This document shows positions 43,782 to 53,402 of a stretch of DNA of 64,000 nt, piece by piece. Numbering within the stretch: position 1 is the first letter of the stretch; each line of letters begins with the position of its first letter. The position numbers were made by a program, and so were the translations under genes. The notes under the pieces were generated by a model. That model had not been told where the DNA came from, did no database searches, and saw only the letters and a list, made by a program, of their open reading frames with translations. This stretch comes from Rhabdophis nuchalis (taxonomy: Eukaryota; Chordata; Lepidosauria; Squamata; Natricidae): positions 131,501 through 195,500 of the forward strand of contig CM077653.1 in assembly GCA_039707465.1 (NCBI GenBank), read 5' to 3'.

Positions 43782-43845
43782 CCTTTTCCAGCCTGTCTGG
43801 CTCAGATATGGACAGCCAGAGCAGCTTCCCCCCCCCCAAGCACAT
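43782..43845 (-). CDS. Possible FXYD2 first coding exon
   Basis: The only upstream candidate I found with a methionine and a phase-1 donor that would fuse to (E)NLPETEK: ATG at 43,845, 21 codons MCLGGGKLLWLSISEPDRLE + K, then G and donor gtaggt at 43,781. The N-terminus of the gamma subunit is known to vary by alternative first exons, so no strong homology is expected. A poly-C/G run inside the exon and the lack of independent support keep this weak. Confidence 0.22.
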
Positions 43846-45555
43846 TGTAAAGGGGAGCACAGAGGACAAACACCTCATTAAACATTAACCAGCTGCCCGT
43901 AATGTTTCTCCCAGTCACAAGGCAAAGCCTGGGGGAGGCTACCCTCCTTGGGAAGGGCTCAATCTCCTTGAAAACAAGGCGCAGGCTGAGACCTGGACCA
44001 CCCAAGGCTCCCCACTCTGCTCTGCTCCATCCTGCCACTGCTCCATGGGGTGGTGGCCGCCCCATAATTGGCCCCAGGGCTACAGGAGAGGCTCAGCTGC
44101 AGTGAAGGTAAATAAGGGGTCCAGTCTGGGTAGGAGAAGCCGACCTCCAGCCACTCCTGAATGAGCAGGTGGCTGAGTCCCAGTCTTTGGACACAGGCCT
44201 TTCCGCATCTCACAGGCTGGGGGTGCTGAAGCCCATCTACTTTTGGGGAGCTTCTCCCCTCCCCAGGGTGTCACATTGCAGCAGTCTGCATCCTGACTGG
44301 AAATAGCTGTGGTCTCCCTATCAATGAAGCACCTAGGGTACCCCCCCCCCAAAGCCAAACAGCTGGAGCTGCCTCCCATCCCAGAAACCAAAGCGTTCTC
44401 CCTCCCTCTCTCTCTCATAGAGAGTGAGGCAGTCAGAGGGGAGGGCCAGCAGAGTCGGCCACTGCACTGTCCCTGGACTTTTCCTCTCGGTTGGCCCTTT
44501 ACTGGGGGATCCTCTGGAGCAAGATCCTGGGCAAGACTCCCATTCCAATGGAAGGCTTTCTGGCACAGGCTTCTGGTTTTAAATGTTTGCTGTAGCATGC
44601 AGAAAGGCTTAAAACAATCAGCTGTAAACTTATGGGGTCCAGGGGCAGATACCATTGCAAACAAGTCTTTCCCTAGCAACCACGTCATGTGGTTTCTGAA
44701 GTTCTCCAACATGTTTATTTTTCCGTCACTTGTGATCCCCTAGAACATCTACAATAATCCATCTAAATCTTTCAGGTGCCAGCAAATGCTTTTTGATGTC
44801 TGGCTGCTGCTCTGACATCACAGGGAAACCCCTAAAGGAGACCAAAGCAACATGCACCCCAGGAAGCCAAGTTGAAGGATTTCCCCAAGGTCAACCAGAA
44901 ACGCCCTCAGGTGGCTCTCTGGCCATCAACCAATTTAGCGGAAGAACCTCCTTGGGGCCCTTCATTGGCTGCCCAGCTGACCTTCCACTCCCTGGAAGGT
45001 GCCCACATTCCTGGGAAGGTACATTTGCCACCCCCTCCCCGGCCTTTTCAGCACACAACCTGAGTCACAGACAGGAAATTTCCACCCACCCACCACACTT
45101 GGTATTTTGTCCAGGTTCTATGGGACTGTGTTCTCCGATGACAACCCATCCAAAGAGGGCAGTAGCCCCCCTCCCCCAAAGGCCACGCAACCTAAGTTGG
45201 CCAGACATAAACAGTTGCTGCTTCCCAACTTTTGTGACTGGCAAGTGGGGCTGCCCCCTACTCAAAAATCTCACTATTTCTTCAGCCTTTCTTGATAAGA
45301 GAGCAATCGGATGGACGAGTGGGTAGGTAGATAGATGGATGGGTGGATGGATGGTGGGAGGGAGGGGGAGAGAGAGAGAGAGAGAGAGAAAGAGAAAACC
45401 AGTGCATTTTTCCTTTGCAAACAGGGAAAGGGCAGGGTCTGAAGGGACCACGGGCATTGGAAATGCAGGAGACCCAACTCCTCCTTATTCACGGAGCTCT
45501 CCTAAGGAGCCCTCATGCATTGCAAAACACTGAGGCACTGGAATAGAAACAATAT
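43846..45555. other. Intergenic between FXYD6 3' end and FXYD2
   Basis: No gene or named repeat recognised apart from simple repeats at 45.3 kb. Only about 1.7 kb separates the FXYD6 polyadenylation signal from the possible start of FXYD2. Confidence 0.5.
45320..45398. repeat. (GATG)n / (GA)n compound simple repeat
   Basis: GTAGGTAGATAGATGGATGG followed by GGTGGATGGATGG and then (AG)n. Confidence 0.85.
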
Positions 45556-45561
45556 TTTATT
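45556..45561 (-). terminator. FXYD6 polyadenylation signal
   Basis: AATAAA on the minus strand (context caaatAAAATATTG), the first good signal downstream of the FXYD6 stop. It would give a 3' UTR of about 2 kb. Confidence 0.55.
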
Positions 45562-47531
45562 TGACGCTTCTCTTGAGTTGAGATACAGCACAAACATGTG
45601 GGAGTCCTTTATCATAGCCACACAGTAGGAGAGCCTACACCAAGTGAACGCACAACCATGGCATGGGTTTTGGAGTTACATTTGTACACAGATGTTTTCA
45701 ATGGTTGTTACCTACTGCACACTACAGAGACAAGAGTCACATGGCAATACAGAAGGTGTGGCAACCACAGCAAAGACAAGACTGGGGAGGGGGAGGAAGG
45801 CTTGGCTCCTCTTCTGCTCTCCTCACCTGGTGGCATCTGACCAGGTGGCTGCATGAGATGAGAAGTAGCCAGGGGAGCCTTCTGCCTTTGGGGGGGGTGG
45901 GTTTCTAGGGCTGGGGAATTAAGGTCAGGCCAAACCCACTTCCCAAACTCATCTGGAAGAGCCTCGGCTCCTCTCTGGGCTTCCAATGGAAACCATGTTG
46001 GAACTGAATTTCTCATTCTTTCCTATGCTGAATTATCTTACCAATTCTGCCAAGCACTTTAGAAGAACACAAGGGCACCCAAAATCCTTCAGGATATTGT
46101 GTTGCAACATGCAGAGGTGTGAACTTGGTGGAACGAATGCCCTATCCAAAACAAATCAATGGTAACAGGAATCACCTCACCCCACCCCACGGAGGCCTTG
46201 CAAAAAAGTGAATACCTTCCCCCGCAACCCCCTGCCAGCAGATCTCCAGCCCAGGAAAAAGGGACCCTGCCAGACTACCCTCTTAGCCTCCTGAGGAGCC
46301 AAGTGAAGACTTCTGAGAAGAGCCCCTCTCATTCCAGCTCCTTTCCTGGCCCTGTGGCTGGCTGGTGGCAGAGACACCAGGCACGGCCCATTATGACCTT
46401 GCTGACAAGCAGCTTCTGGAGGCTCCACCTGGCCAGGAGAAGGACCAGAGATTGTGTGGAGGGAGGCTGCTGCTGCCGCCAAGGCTGAACACCACCAAGG
46501 GGCCAGACTCCCTTTCCTCAGTCCAGTCCCTTCCCACAGACATGGTCCTCCCCGCCTCTTGTTTCAGCTGTTGGGGGGAGGGGGGCAGCCACAGCCTTTG
46601 TGCACATCAAGGCAGAAGTGGCTAGGTCTTCACCTGGGAGGGTCAGAATATCAAGCAAGCATGGGGGGGGGGAGAGGGGGTCACAGAGGAGATTATTGCA
46701 CAAGAACGACATCAAGGCCACAACCATGGTAATGACAGGTGAACATTATGCAATCAGACAAAGATTCGGTGGGGAATAGTTAAGCAGAGGGGTGATTTTT
46801 CAGGGCACAGGCCAACATGGACACCAAAATGTCAACATTCCCTTAGAGGACCAGGGGGCATCACCTCCATGTCCCCTCATCATCTGGTCTGCACTTGGAA
46901 TGGACTTGTTCCAGGGTCAGCTCTCCTTTGCTGAAGAAGAAGAAAAAGAGACAGTGGCAAAAGAGAAAGACCCTCTGCAGCACGGGAAGGTACATCTGGC
47001 TTAAGACCATATTTAAAACAACAAGAGCCCCATTTCACCAAGGCCGCTCTTGAGAGGAAGCAAACATCCCTCGGCATGTCAATTTCCCAAAGGTTCCGGT
47101 TTCTTTGCCTTTGTCCACCCAGGTTTTCTCAGTCAGCTGCTCCTCTCTCCTTCCCAGGGCAGCCCCTGAATTTTCAGTTTGGCAAGATCTGCTCCATTTC
47201 TGCCATTCAACAGCCCCCCCCCCCCCACACACACACACCCTCTCCCCTTCCTTGAGCTTGCTTGGAGGTTCTAGCAGGGGAGCGCAGCTATCGTAGACCC
47301 TTGACTGAAGATCGGTGCACTCCTTCCACCTGGGATGGTCGTCCTCTTCCACCAAGCACGCAGATTCGGGAGAGACGCACATGGAGTGGTGAGGGAGGAA
47401 GGGGACACCGCCTAGCCAGCCGGATCAGCCAAGGCAACCCTGGCGATCGACGGGGTGACAGATGTCGCAGCCACATCACCCTCACATCCACCCTCTCCCC
47501 TTTTCTGAAAACTCACCCACACACCTTCCCT
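45562..47531 (-). other. Putative FXYD6 3' UTR
   Basis: From the FXYD6 stop codon to the AATAAA there is no convincing splice structure or further gene, so this is best read as 3' UTR. A (CA)n with a C-run lies at about 47,214-47,239. Confidence 0.5.
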
Positions 47532-47566
47532 TCAGTTCTCTGCTTTCTCCGGTGCTGCTGGTGCTG
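47532..47566 (-). CDS. FXYD6: FXYD6 coding exon 6 (C-terminus)
   Basis: Acceptor ggtgtttttttgcag at 47,567, phase 1. It encodes (A)APAAPEKAEN and TGA at 47,534-47,532. The human protein ends ATEPQKAEN, so the EKAEN end identifies it. Two CAGCAC units make the Ala-Pro-Ala repeat that replaces the mammalian Thr-Glu; this looks like a small local duplication. Confidence 0.9.
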
Positions 47567-47806
47567 CTGCAAAAAAACACCTCTAATGCTTTCCTCTCCC
47601 ATGGACCCAATTCCCATGGTCCACACTGGAGGGCCACAGGAAAGGGGAAGCTCCCTCGAGGAAGCCAGACTGCCCTCTGTGCAAACGCAGCACCTTTTGC
47701 AGGCTCCTCTCCTGCTCCAGCAAGTGGCCCTGGGGACAGGGAGGCTGGCGGAAGGCCCTTTCCCCCCTTCTGGGGCCAGAAACCCTCCCCCTGGCCAAAA
47801 CCTTAC

Positions 47807-47856
47807 CATTTGAAGCCATCGGGTTCTCAGCCTGCACCTCCTCATCGCCAGGAACC
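47807..47856 (-). CDS. FXYD6: FXYD6 coding exon 5
   Basis: A 50-nt exon between acceptor tgctccacag and donor gtaagg. It encodes (R)VPGDEEVQAENPMASN, aligned with APGDEEAQVENLITAN of the human protein. Phases 2 in and 1 out. This is the acidic cytoplasmic segment. Confidence 0.93.
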
Positions 47857-47953
47857 CTGTGGAGCAAGAGCAGACAGGAGGTGTCACCCCCTTCCCACTC
47901 CCCAGGGGGCAACGGGGAGAAGGACAGCCAGGAAGCAAAACCACCTCACCCAC

Positions 47954-47990
47954 CTGGCCTTTGTGTTGAAGCTGCACCTGCATCGCCTGC
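47954..47990 (-). CDS. FXYD6: FXYD6 coding exon 4 (basic juxtamembrane segment)
   Basis: A 37-nt exon between acceptor tgcccccag and donor gtgggtg. It encodes RRCRCSFNTKA and part of an arginine, versus RRCKCSFNQKPR in human. The cysteines are possible palmitoylation sites in this family. Same length and phases as the FXYD2 exon at 42,086. Confidence 0.95.
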
Positions 47991-48479
47991 CTGGGGGCAA
48001 AGACACGGCACGGTGAGGCAAGAGGAGACGGCTCTGGGTGGGGGACACTGGTGAAGCCTTGTCTGCCCATGACTCTCCGGGCATCCTGGGTGCACGTCTC
48101 CCACCGTAGCAGAGCAGATGCTGAGCTGGGGGGAACTTGACAAAGCAGCTGCCTTGTGTACAAACCACTGGCCTCCTTCCATTGGGCAAGAAAGGGCGAG
48201 CCTGGCATGGGCACCTCCTGAGCAAGGCCAACCTGGGCAGCTCCAGCCCAAAGGACGCAGTTGTCGGGTGCTTCCCGTTTCCATCCCTTTCTTTTGGTGT
48301 GGACAGAGGGGGTGAGGAGGAAAACCCTGTATCGCCTGGGCCCCCTCTCCTGCCACAGCCTCACCTTGGCCAGAGTGCCCGAGGGAGGGAGGCCATCGCC
48401 ACGTGGCTTCCTTTCTTGCCCCAGGGAGGCCGGGCCCTTGGCAAATGGCATTCCTGTCCTTAATCCGGAGTTCACTTAC

Positions 48480-48554
48480 TCAGAATGAGCAGGATCCCGA
48501 GCGTGAAGAAAACCACGGCAAAGGTCAGGCCACCGATCCGCAGGGTCTGGTAGT
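48480..48554 (-). CDS. FXYD6: FXYD6 coding exon 3 (transmembrane)
   Basis: FXYD6 (phosphohippolin) is a Na+/K+-ATPase regulator, prominent in brain and inner ear. This 75-nt exon (acceptor cacccctag, donor gtaagtg) encodes the motif aspartate and [16 protein letters not shown], then TLGILLIL and part of serine. Human FXYD6 reads [16 protein letters not shown], so assignment is firm; YQTLRIGG separates it from FXYD2 and FXYD1. Confidence 0.97.
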
Positions 48555-48649
48555 CTAGGGGTGAGGGTGGGGGGAGACCAAAGAGAAGGGAGGTTGCAGC
48601 AATGCTCCGAAATATTGGAGAGGGTCAAATAAAGGTGGTTGAGTCTCAC

Positions 48650-48688
48650 CATAGTTGAAGGGATCCTTTTCTTTCTCTTGCTCAGTTG
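48650..48688 (-). CDS. FXYD6: FXYD6 coding exon 2 (FXYD motif)
   Basis: A 39-nt exon between acceptor gctttccag... ending at 48,689 and donor gtgagac. It encodes (A)TEQEKEKDPFNY; the next exon adds D to give the canonical PFNYD signature. Human reads AAEKEKEMDPFHYD. Phase 1 both sides. Confidence 0.95.
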
Positions 48689-48982
48689 CTGGAAAGAGAA
48701 AACAAAACATCCATAACGTGGCAGTTCTGTGGGCAGAGCAAGAGGGGAGCCAAGTCCTCCCCCTCGCCCTCCTCTTCTTCCCCCTCGCCCTCCTCTTCCT
48801 CCTCTGCATGTGCCAACAAACGCAGCCAGAGAGGACCGGATCCTGGACCTCAACCTCTGTCCTGACTTCACCATGTATGCATGGAAACCACCCAAATCTA
48901 TTCCTCCCCAGCAGTTGCCACAAGAATAGGTTGAGGCACAGACCCTGATGAGACACCCCCCCCCCCTTCAAGCTCTACATAC

Positions 48983-49043
48983 CTTCTGCCAAGATCACTG
49001 GAACCAGGAAAGAGCAGAGAAAGAGCAGGCTGCCTCCCATCAT
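48983..49043 (-). CDS. FXYD6: FXYD6 coding exon 1 (start and signal peptide)
   Basis: The exon starts at 49,050 after acceptor tctgtctcctgcag; seven bases later is the start codon. It encodes MMGGSLLFLCSFLVPVILAE, a cleavable signal peptide, ending with a phase-1 G and donor gtatgt. Two adjacent ATG codons are present; I take the first, the second would shorten the protein by one residue. The acceptor right before the ATG means an upstream untranslated exon exists. The joined coding sequence predicts a protein of 98 residues, close to the mammalian 95. Confidence 0.94.
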
Positions 49044-49050
49044 GGCTGTG

Positions 49051-50084
49051 CTGCAGGAGACAGAAAGAGAGCCCATCAGGAGCCTGGGAGCCTGTTTCCT
49101 GGGGACCCAGGAGGGGAAGGGGGGGAGGAGAGAAGCCTGGACTCAGAACATCAGGGGGGCTTTCCAAAACCTCCTCCCAACCCAGGCTGCACTTTGCATG
49201 TGGGGACTGTGTTTCAGATCACCTGCAGCTTGCAGAACTGTGATTTCCTATCTGCACAGCTGACTTCTGAGCAATCTTCTCTTACAAAGAAGCCAGCCTG
49301 GCTGCATCCTGACAAGACGGACTGGCTTGCAGCTCAGGCCAAGGGAAGCCTGTTGCCCAAGCTCTTTGGCGGAGAATGCCAGGTCTAGGGAGAGCCCCCC
49401 GGCTTTCCTCTCCTGCCCTTCATGTGGGCCACCAGGGCGTCTCCCCCACCAGCCGCCTCTCCTCACTTGGCCTCAGCCCATAGACGTTTCCTGGCTCAGC
49501 AAGGCAGGGAGCCAAACCTGAGCCCCCTCCCCACAAAGAGATTCCTACAGAGGCCCCCACCCAAGTCATCTCTCAGCTCAGCAAGCAGCAGCTCCTCCAG
49601 CTGCCTGCCTGCCTCTGGATCCCCCCCCCCCAAAAAAAGCACAGGGCACAGCTCAGCACAGCAGCCGCTGCAAGACAAGCAAGGAAGGGCTGGCGCAAGG
49701 ACCCTGGGGCGCTGCAGCAAGGCCTTCCCAAAGAGCCCCCCGGCCCCAAGGCCATTGTTGTCAAATCCAACCAATTTCATTGTAATTTTATTACAATATT
49801 ATTACAATGACAATAAAGATGATGATGATGATGATTAAATCCCCACCCACCCACCCTCACAGACGGAGTGCTTGAAAAGCCTGTGGCTGCCTGTGTCCTT
49901 GGCCTCCAACAAGCATCCTCTGTGCAATGGGCCTGAACAGGCAGCAGCTCTCGGGCACATTCCATAGGTGGTTATGGGGAACCCTTCCATTGCCTCCATT
50001 ATTCATCTGAGCCACCTTCCCTATTGCCAGGCCCCTACAGCACAAAGATTAGCAGGCAAGGTGAAATTTTGCACATATCAATAA
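49051..50084. other. Putative FXYD6 intron 1, near part
   Basis: No exon recognised; contains a (GAT)n microsatellite at 49.82 kb and a C-run near 49,621-49,631. Confidence 0.45.
49817..49836. repeat. (GAT)n microsatellite
   Basis: Six GAT units preceded by two ATTACAAT repeats (49,789-49,808). Confidence 0.85.
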
Positions 50085-50216
50085 AGGAGAATATTTGCAG
50101 TTCGAGGTTGAAATGAAGGGTTTCGGGCACTCTCTGAGCTGAGCAGTTTCTTCTCAGATGTTTCATTACTCAAACTACGTAACATCATCAGTGCTAGTAA
50201 GGAGGGGTATTTGCTT
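50085..50216 (+). repeat. Unnamed interspersed repeat, left part
   Basis: TTTCTTCTCAGATGTTTCAT, then TACTCAAACTACGTAACATC and ATCAGTGCTAGTAAGGAG, form a sequence I recognise as recurrent in squamates but cannot name. It stops at the start of the LINE and appears to resume at 52,887. Confidence 0.5.
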
Positions 50217-50293
50217 TCAGGGAGGCGGAAGGATCCGACAGGAGGGGGGAAACACAAGTCGTTCCGACGGAGGGCCGACTGATCCAGAGGGTC

Positions 50294-50755
50294 GTGGGGA
50301 GAGGCAGGTCCGAGGGGAGACAAGTTCCATCCTCCCGGTTGGAGGCACGTAGCCGTTGGCTTCAAACGGTCAGATGCCACAACCCCCGCAGGCTAGGTGG
50401 TCAGGGAGTACAGAGCCAGGGCCTACGGCTGATGTTTTGCAACGCCAGGTCCGTTGTCAACAAAGCCCCCCTCATTAATGACCTTGTGTCAGAGGGGGGG
50501 CCGGACCTGGTTGGGATTGCGGAGACCTGGTTGGGCCACGAGGGAGGACTTCCCCTCGTTGAAATCTGCCCACCAGGTTACCGCGCTTTTCATCAGCCCC
50601 GGGCCCTGGGTAGGGGCGGTGGGGTAGCGGTCATTGTGAAAGGTCTTGAGCCAAGAGAAACCATTGTGCCACAGACCACCGGTTGTGAGTCCCTCTGCGT
50701 GAAGTGGGGCCTAGGGAGGCAGTTGGGCTTCATTTTCCCTGTTATGTTATCATAG
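50294..50755 (+). pseudogene. LINE endonuclease (APE type), N-terminal piece
   Basis: Reads RLMFCNARSVVNKAPLINDL, then GPDLVGIAETWLGHEGGLPL and RALGRGGGVAVIVKG. The CNARSV, AETW and GRGGGVA motifs are those of the apurinic-endonuclease-like domain of CR1/L3 LINEs, which nicks the target DNA. The domain is cut off after GRQLGF at about 50,730, before the catalytic GDFN and C-terminal motifs, and the frame ends at a stop a few codons later. Confidence 0.85.
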
Positions 50756-50834
50756 TCCTGAAAAGAAGCATTTTCTGTGTCATTGTGCCACTCTCATAGC
50801 ATCCGCAGAAAACCGCCCTGCCGCCCTGTTTAGG

Positions 50835-52592
50835 GTGACCCGCTCCCTCCTTCAACAGAGGGTGCGGGAAGCCCCGCTACAGGGTAGAGCAGAGGAATTT
50901 GTGACTTTTCTGCAGGAGAAAATCGCTCAGATACAGAATGAGTTAGCCTCCATTGATGGTCCAGTGGGATGCCACGAGACAGATCTTGTTTGGGAGGAGT
51001 TTGACTCCGTTACTTCCGAGGATATGGACAGGTTACGTGGGCGACTGCGAGCCACCACATGTTTATTGGACCCGTGTCCCTCCTGGCTTGTACTGGCATC
51101 CTGGGAGGTGACACGAGGCTGGCTCCAAGAGGTTATCAACGCATCCTTAAGTGAGGGTTCCTTGCCTGCTTCCCTAAAAGAGGCCATGGTGAGGCCCCTC
51201 CTTAAGAAGCCCTCTTTGGATCCAGCTCTTTTAAACAACTACCGTCCAGTCTCCAACCTTCCCTTTTTGGCGAAGGTTGTTGAGAGTGTGGTGGCACAAC
51301 AGTTTCCCCGTCACCTGGAGGAAGTTGATTATCTAGACCCGCGCCAGTCCGGCTTTCGGCCCGGGCATAGCACCGAGACGGCATTGGTCGCGTTGGTTGA
51401 TGATCTCTGGAGGGCCAGAGATGGGGGTTGTTCCTCCATCCTGGTCCTATTAGACCTCTCGGCGGCTTTCGATACCATCGACCATGGTATCCTATTGCAT
51501 CGGCTGGGGGGGTTGGGGGTGGGAGGCACCGTGTTACGGTGGTTCTCTTCCTACCTCTCTGGCCGATCGCAATTTGTGTTGGCAGGAGGGCAGAGGTCGA
51601 CCTCGAGACCCCTCACATGTGGGGTGCCTCAGGGGTCGGTCCTCTCGCCCCTCCTGTTCAACACATATATGAAGCCGCTGGGCGAGATCATCCGTGGTTT
51701 TGGGGTAGAGTATCATCTCTACGCTGATGATACTCAGCTGTATATATCTACCCCAAACCACCCCAACGATGCCGTAGCAGTGATGTGCCAGTGCCTGGAA
51801 GCCGTGCGGATCTGGATGGGAAGTAACGGACTCAGGCTCAACCCGACCAAGACCGAGTGGCTGTGGTTTCCGGCTGCCCGATTCAACCAGATGATTCCAT
51901 CTCTGGCCATAGGGGGCGAACATCTTGCCCCTGTGGATGGGGCGCGCAACTTGGGTGTCCTCCTGGATACCCGGCTGTCCATGGAAGATCAAGTGACAGC
52001 CGTGGCCAGGAGGGCGTTTTACCAGGTTCGCCTGGTACGCCAGTTGCGCCCCCTATTGGATCGGGACGCCCTTCGCACAGTCACTCATGCTCTCGTGACA
52101 TCCCGACTGGACTATTGCAACTCTCTCTACATGGGGCTCCCCTTGAGGTGCACCCGGAGACTTCAGTTGGTCCAGAACGCAGCCGCGCGAGCAATTATGG
52201 GCACCTCTAGGTTTGCCCACGTAACACCGCTCTTGCGCGAGCTGCACTGGCTACCTGTCGTCTTCCGGGTGCGCTTCAAGGTGTTAATTATCATCTTCAA
52301 AGCGCTCCATGGCTCGGGACCTAGCTACCTGCGGGATCGGATCCTGCCCCATACATCCTCACGGCCGATTCGCTCCCACAGAGAGGGACTTCTCCGGGTG
52401 CCGTCCACTAGACTTTGTCAGCGGGCGACGCCCAGGGGAAGGGCCTTCTCTGTGGCGGGCCCAGCCCTCTTGAACGACCTTCCCCCCCCCCCCCCCCCCC
52501 GATATCAGGACAACCACGGACCTCCGCTCCTTCCGCTTAAAATTAAAGACACACTTTTTTCGCCTAGCCGGCCTTGGGTAGTCTCTTTTTAG
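50835..52592 (+). pseudogene. LINE reverse transcriptase with C-run frameshift near the end
   Basis: 585-codon frame with complete RT blocks: LVLLDLSAAFDTIDH, GVPQGSVLSPLLFN and HLYADDTQLYIS. It is co-linear with the 33-35-kb frame. At 52,482-52,500 a run of 19 C replaces the 6 C of the other copies, shifting the frame, so the last 30 or so residues are aberrant, and a conserved tryptophan just before it (GPALWNDLPP) is leucine. The endonuclease frame upstream is not in phase with it. Confidence 0.88.
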
Positions 52593-52797
52593 GTTAGGGG
52601 TTTTAGGGGTAATTTTTAGTTTAGTTTATGGGTTTTAGCGCAGGATCAATTTAATTCATTTTTAATTTTGTATTTTGTATTTTGTCGGTGGTCTTATTTG
52701 TATTTTTAATTGCCTGTGCCCCGCCTCGAGTCCCCTTGGGGAGAGAGAGCGGGATATAAAATTAAATTATTATTATTATTATTATTATGTTCCAGTG

Positions 52798-52886
52798 CAG
52801 AGGTGTCAAACGGCAGTCAAACCGGGTGGGGGCGGAGTTAACAGGTGACTCATCCAGCCTGCGGGTTGCAAGTTTGAGCCCCCCTG
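52798..52886. mobile_element. hAT-like miniature element, 89 bp, with 8-bp TSD
   Basis: Ends CAGAGGTGTCAAAC and GTTTGAGCCCCCCTG are inverted repeats of the hAT type. Flanks TTCCAGTG (52,790-52,797) and TTCTAGTG (52,887-52,894) form an 8-bp duplication with one mismatch, the length typical of hAT. Confidence 0.75.
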
Positions 52887-53100
52887 TTCTAGTGGCTTGC
52901 CCAGGTCAGTGTTAGTGGGGAAAGTTTTAGGAGATTGTTTGGCTGGGCTGTTTATTGTTGTCTTGTTTGATAGTTTCTTAATTGAGGTAGTGCTTACTTA
53001 ATTGTTGGTCTGATGTTAATCTTGGAATTAATCCATGCTCATCTGGATATTGATTGCTGGTGGAGAGGCTCTTCCAAAATGACACAAAGGAGTGGGTGAA
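52887..53100 (+). repeat. Unnamed interspersed repeat, right part
   Basis: GTGGCTTGCCCAGGTCAGTG, GGAGATTGTTTGGCTGGGCT and GATATTGATTGCTGGTGGAG read like the continuation of the repeat at 50,085-50,216, split by the LINE and the miniature element. Confidence 0.45.
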
Positions 53101-53200
53101 CGTTTGATTGCTCTGGAACATTCCATCAGGGGAGATGTTAATAAAAATAGTCTTTAAAATTCATTAAAATCACTAATACCTAACTGACCTTGGGTGATAC

Positions 53201-53402
53201 CAATAGCAACAGCACTTAAGACTTGTTTTACAGCACTCTCTGGGTGGTTTACAAAGTCAGCCTATTTGCCCCCAACAGTCTGGATCGCTATTTTACAGAC
53301 CTCGGAAAGATGGAAGGCTGAGCCCATCTTGTGCTCCGTCAGGATTGAACTCCAGGCTGCGGGCAGAGTTTGCCTGCAATACTGCACATCTAACCACGAT
53401 GT
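53201..53402 (-). mobile_element. tRNA-derived SINE, minus strand
   Basis: Reverse complement of the SINE type at 5.4 kb: on the plus strand CAATAGCAACAGCACTTAAG is the 3' end, GGAAAGATGGAAGGCTGAGC the body and AGGATTGAACTCCAGG the B-box region. Confidence 0.75.

Larger units (their letters stand above)
50217..52788 (+). mobile_element. L3/CR1-type LINE with 5' region, internal deletion and (ATT)n tail
   Basis: The longest LINE copy here. From about 50,217 it has a 5' region and the start of the endonuclease domain; at 50,730 the sequence jumps to the endonuclease-RT linker, so most of the endonuclease is missing. The RT domain, 3' UTR, terminal block CCTCGAGTCCCCTTGGGGAG and an (ATT)n tail (52,764-52,788) follow. 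It is very close to the 33-35-kb copy. It lies in the putative first intron of FXYD6, antisense to it. Confidence 0.9.

Noticed and set aside
47513..48475. 320-codon minus-strand open frame over FXYD6
   Set aside because: It reads through FXYD6 introns in mixed frames. Only the small segments bounded by splice sites (CRCSFNTK, GDEEVQAENPMASN) are real coding exons.
49789..49836. CRISPR-like or origin-like short repeats (ATTACAAT, GATGATG)
   Set aside because: Simple tandem microsatellite in vertebrate DNA; no spacers or associated genes.
51534..51992. Antisense frames across both LINE copies (for example 152 codons here and at 34,066-34,524)
   Set aside because: Exact shadows of the reverse-transcriptase coding strand, appearing in both copies for that reason.
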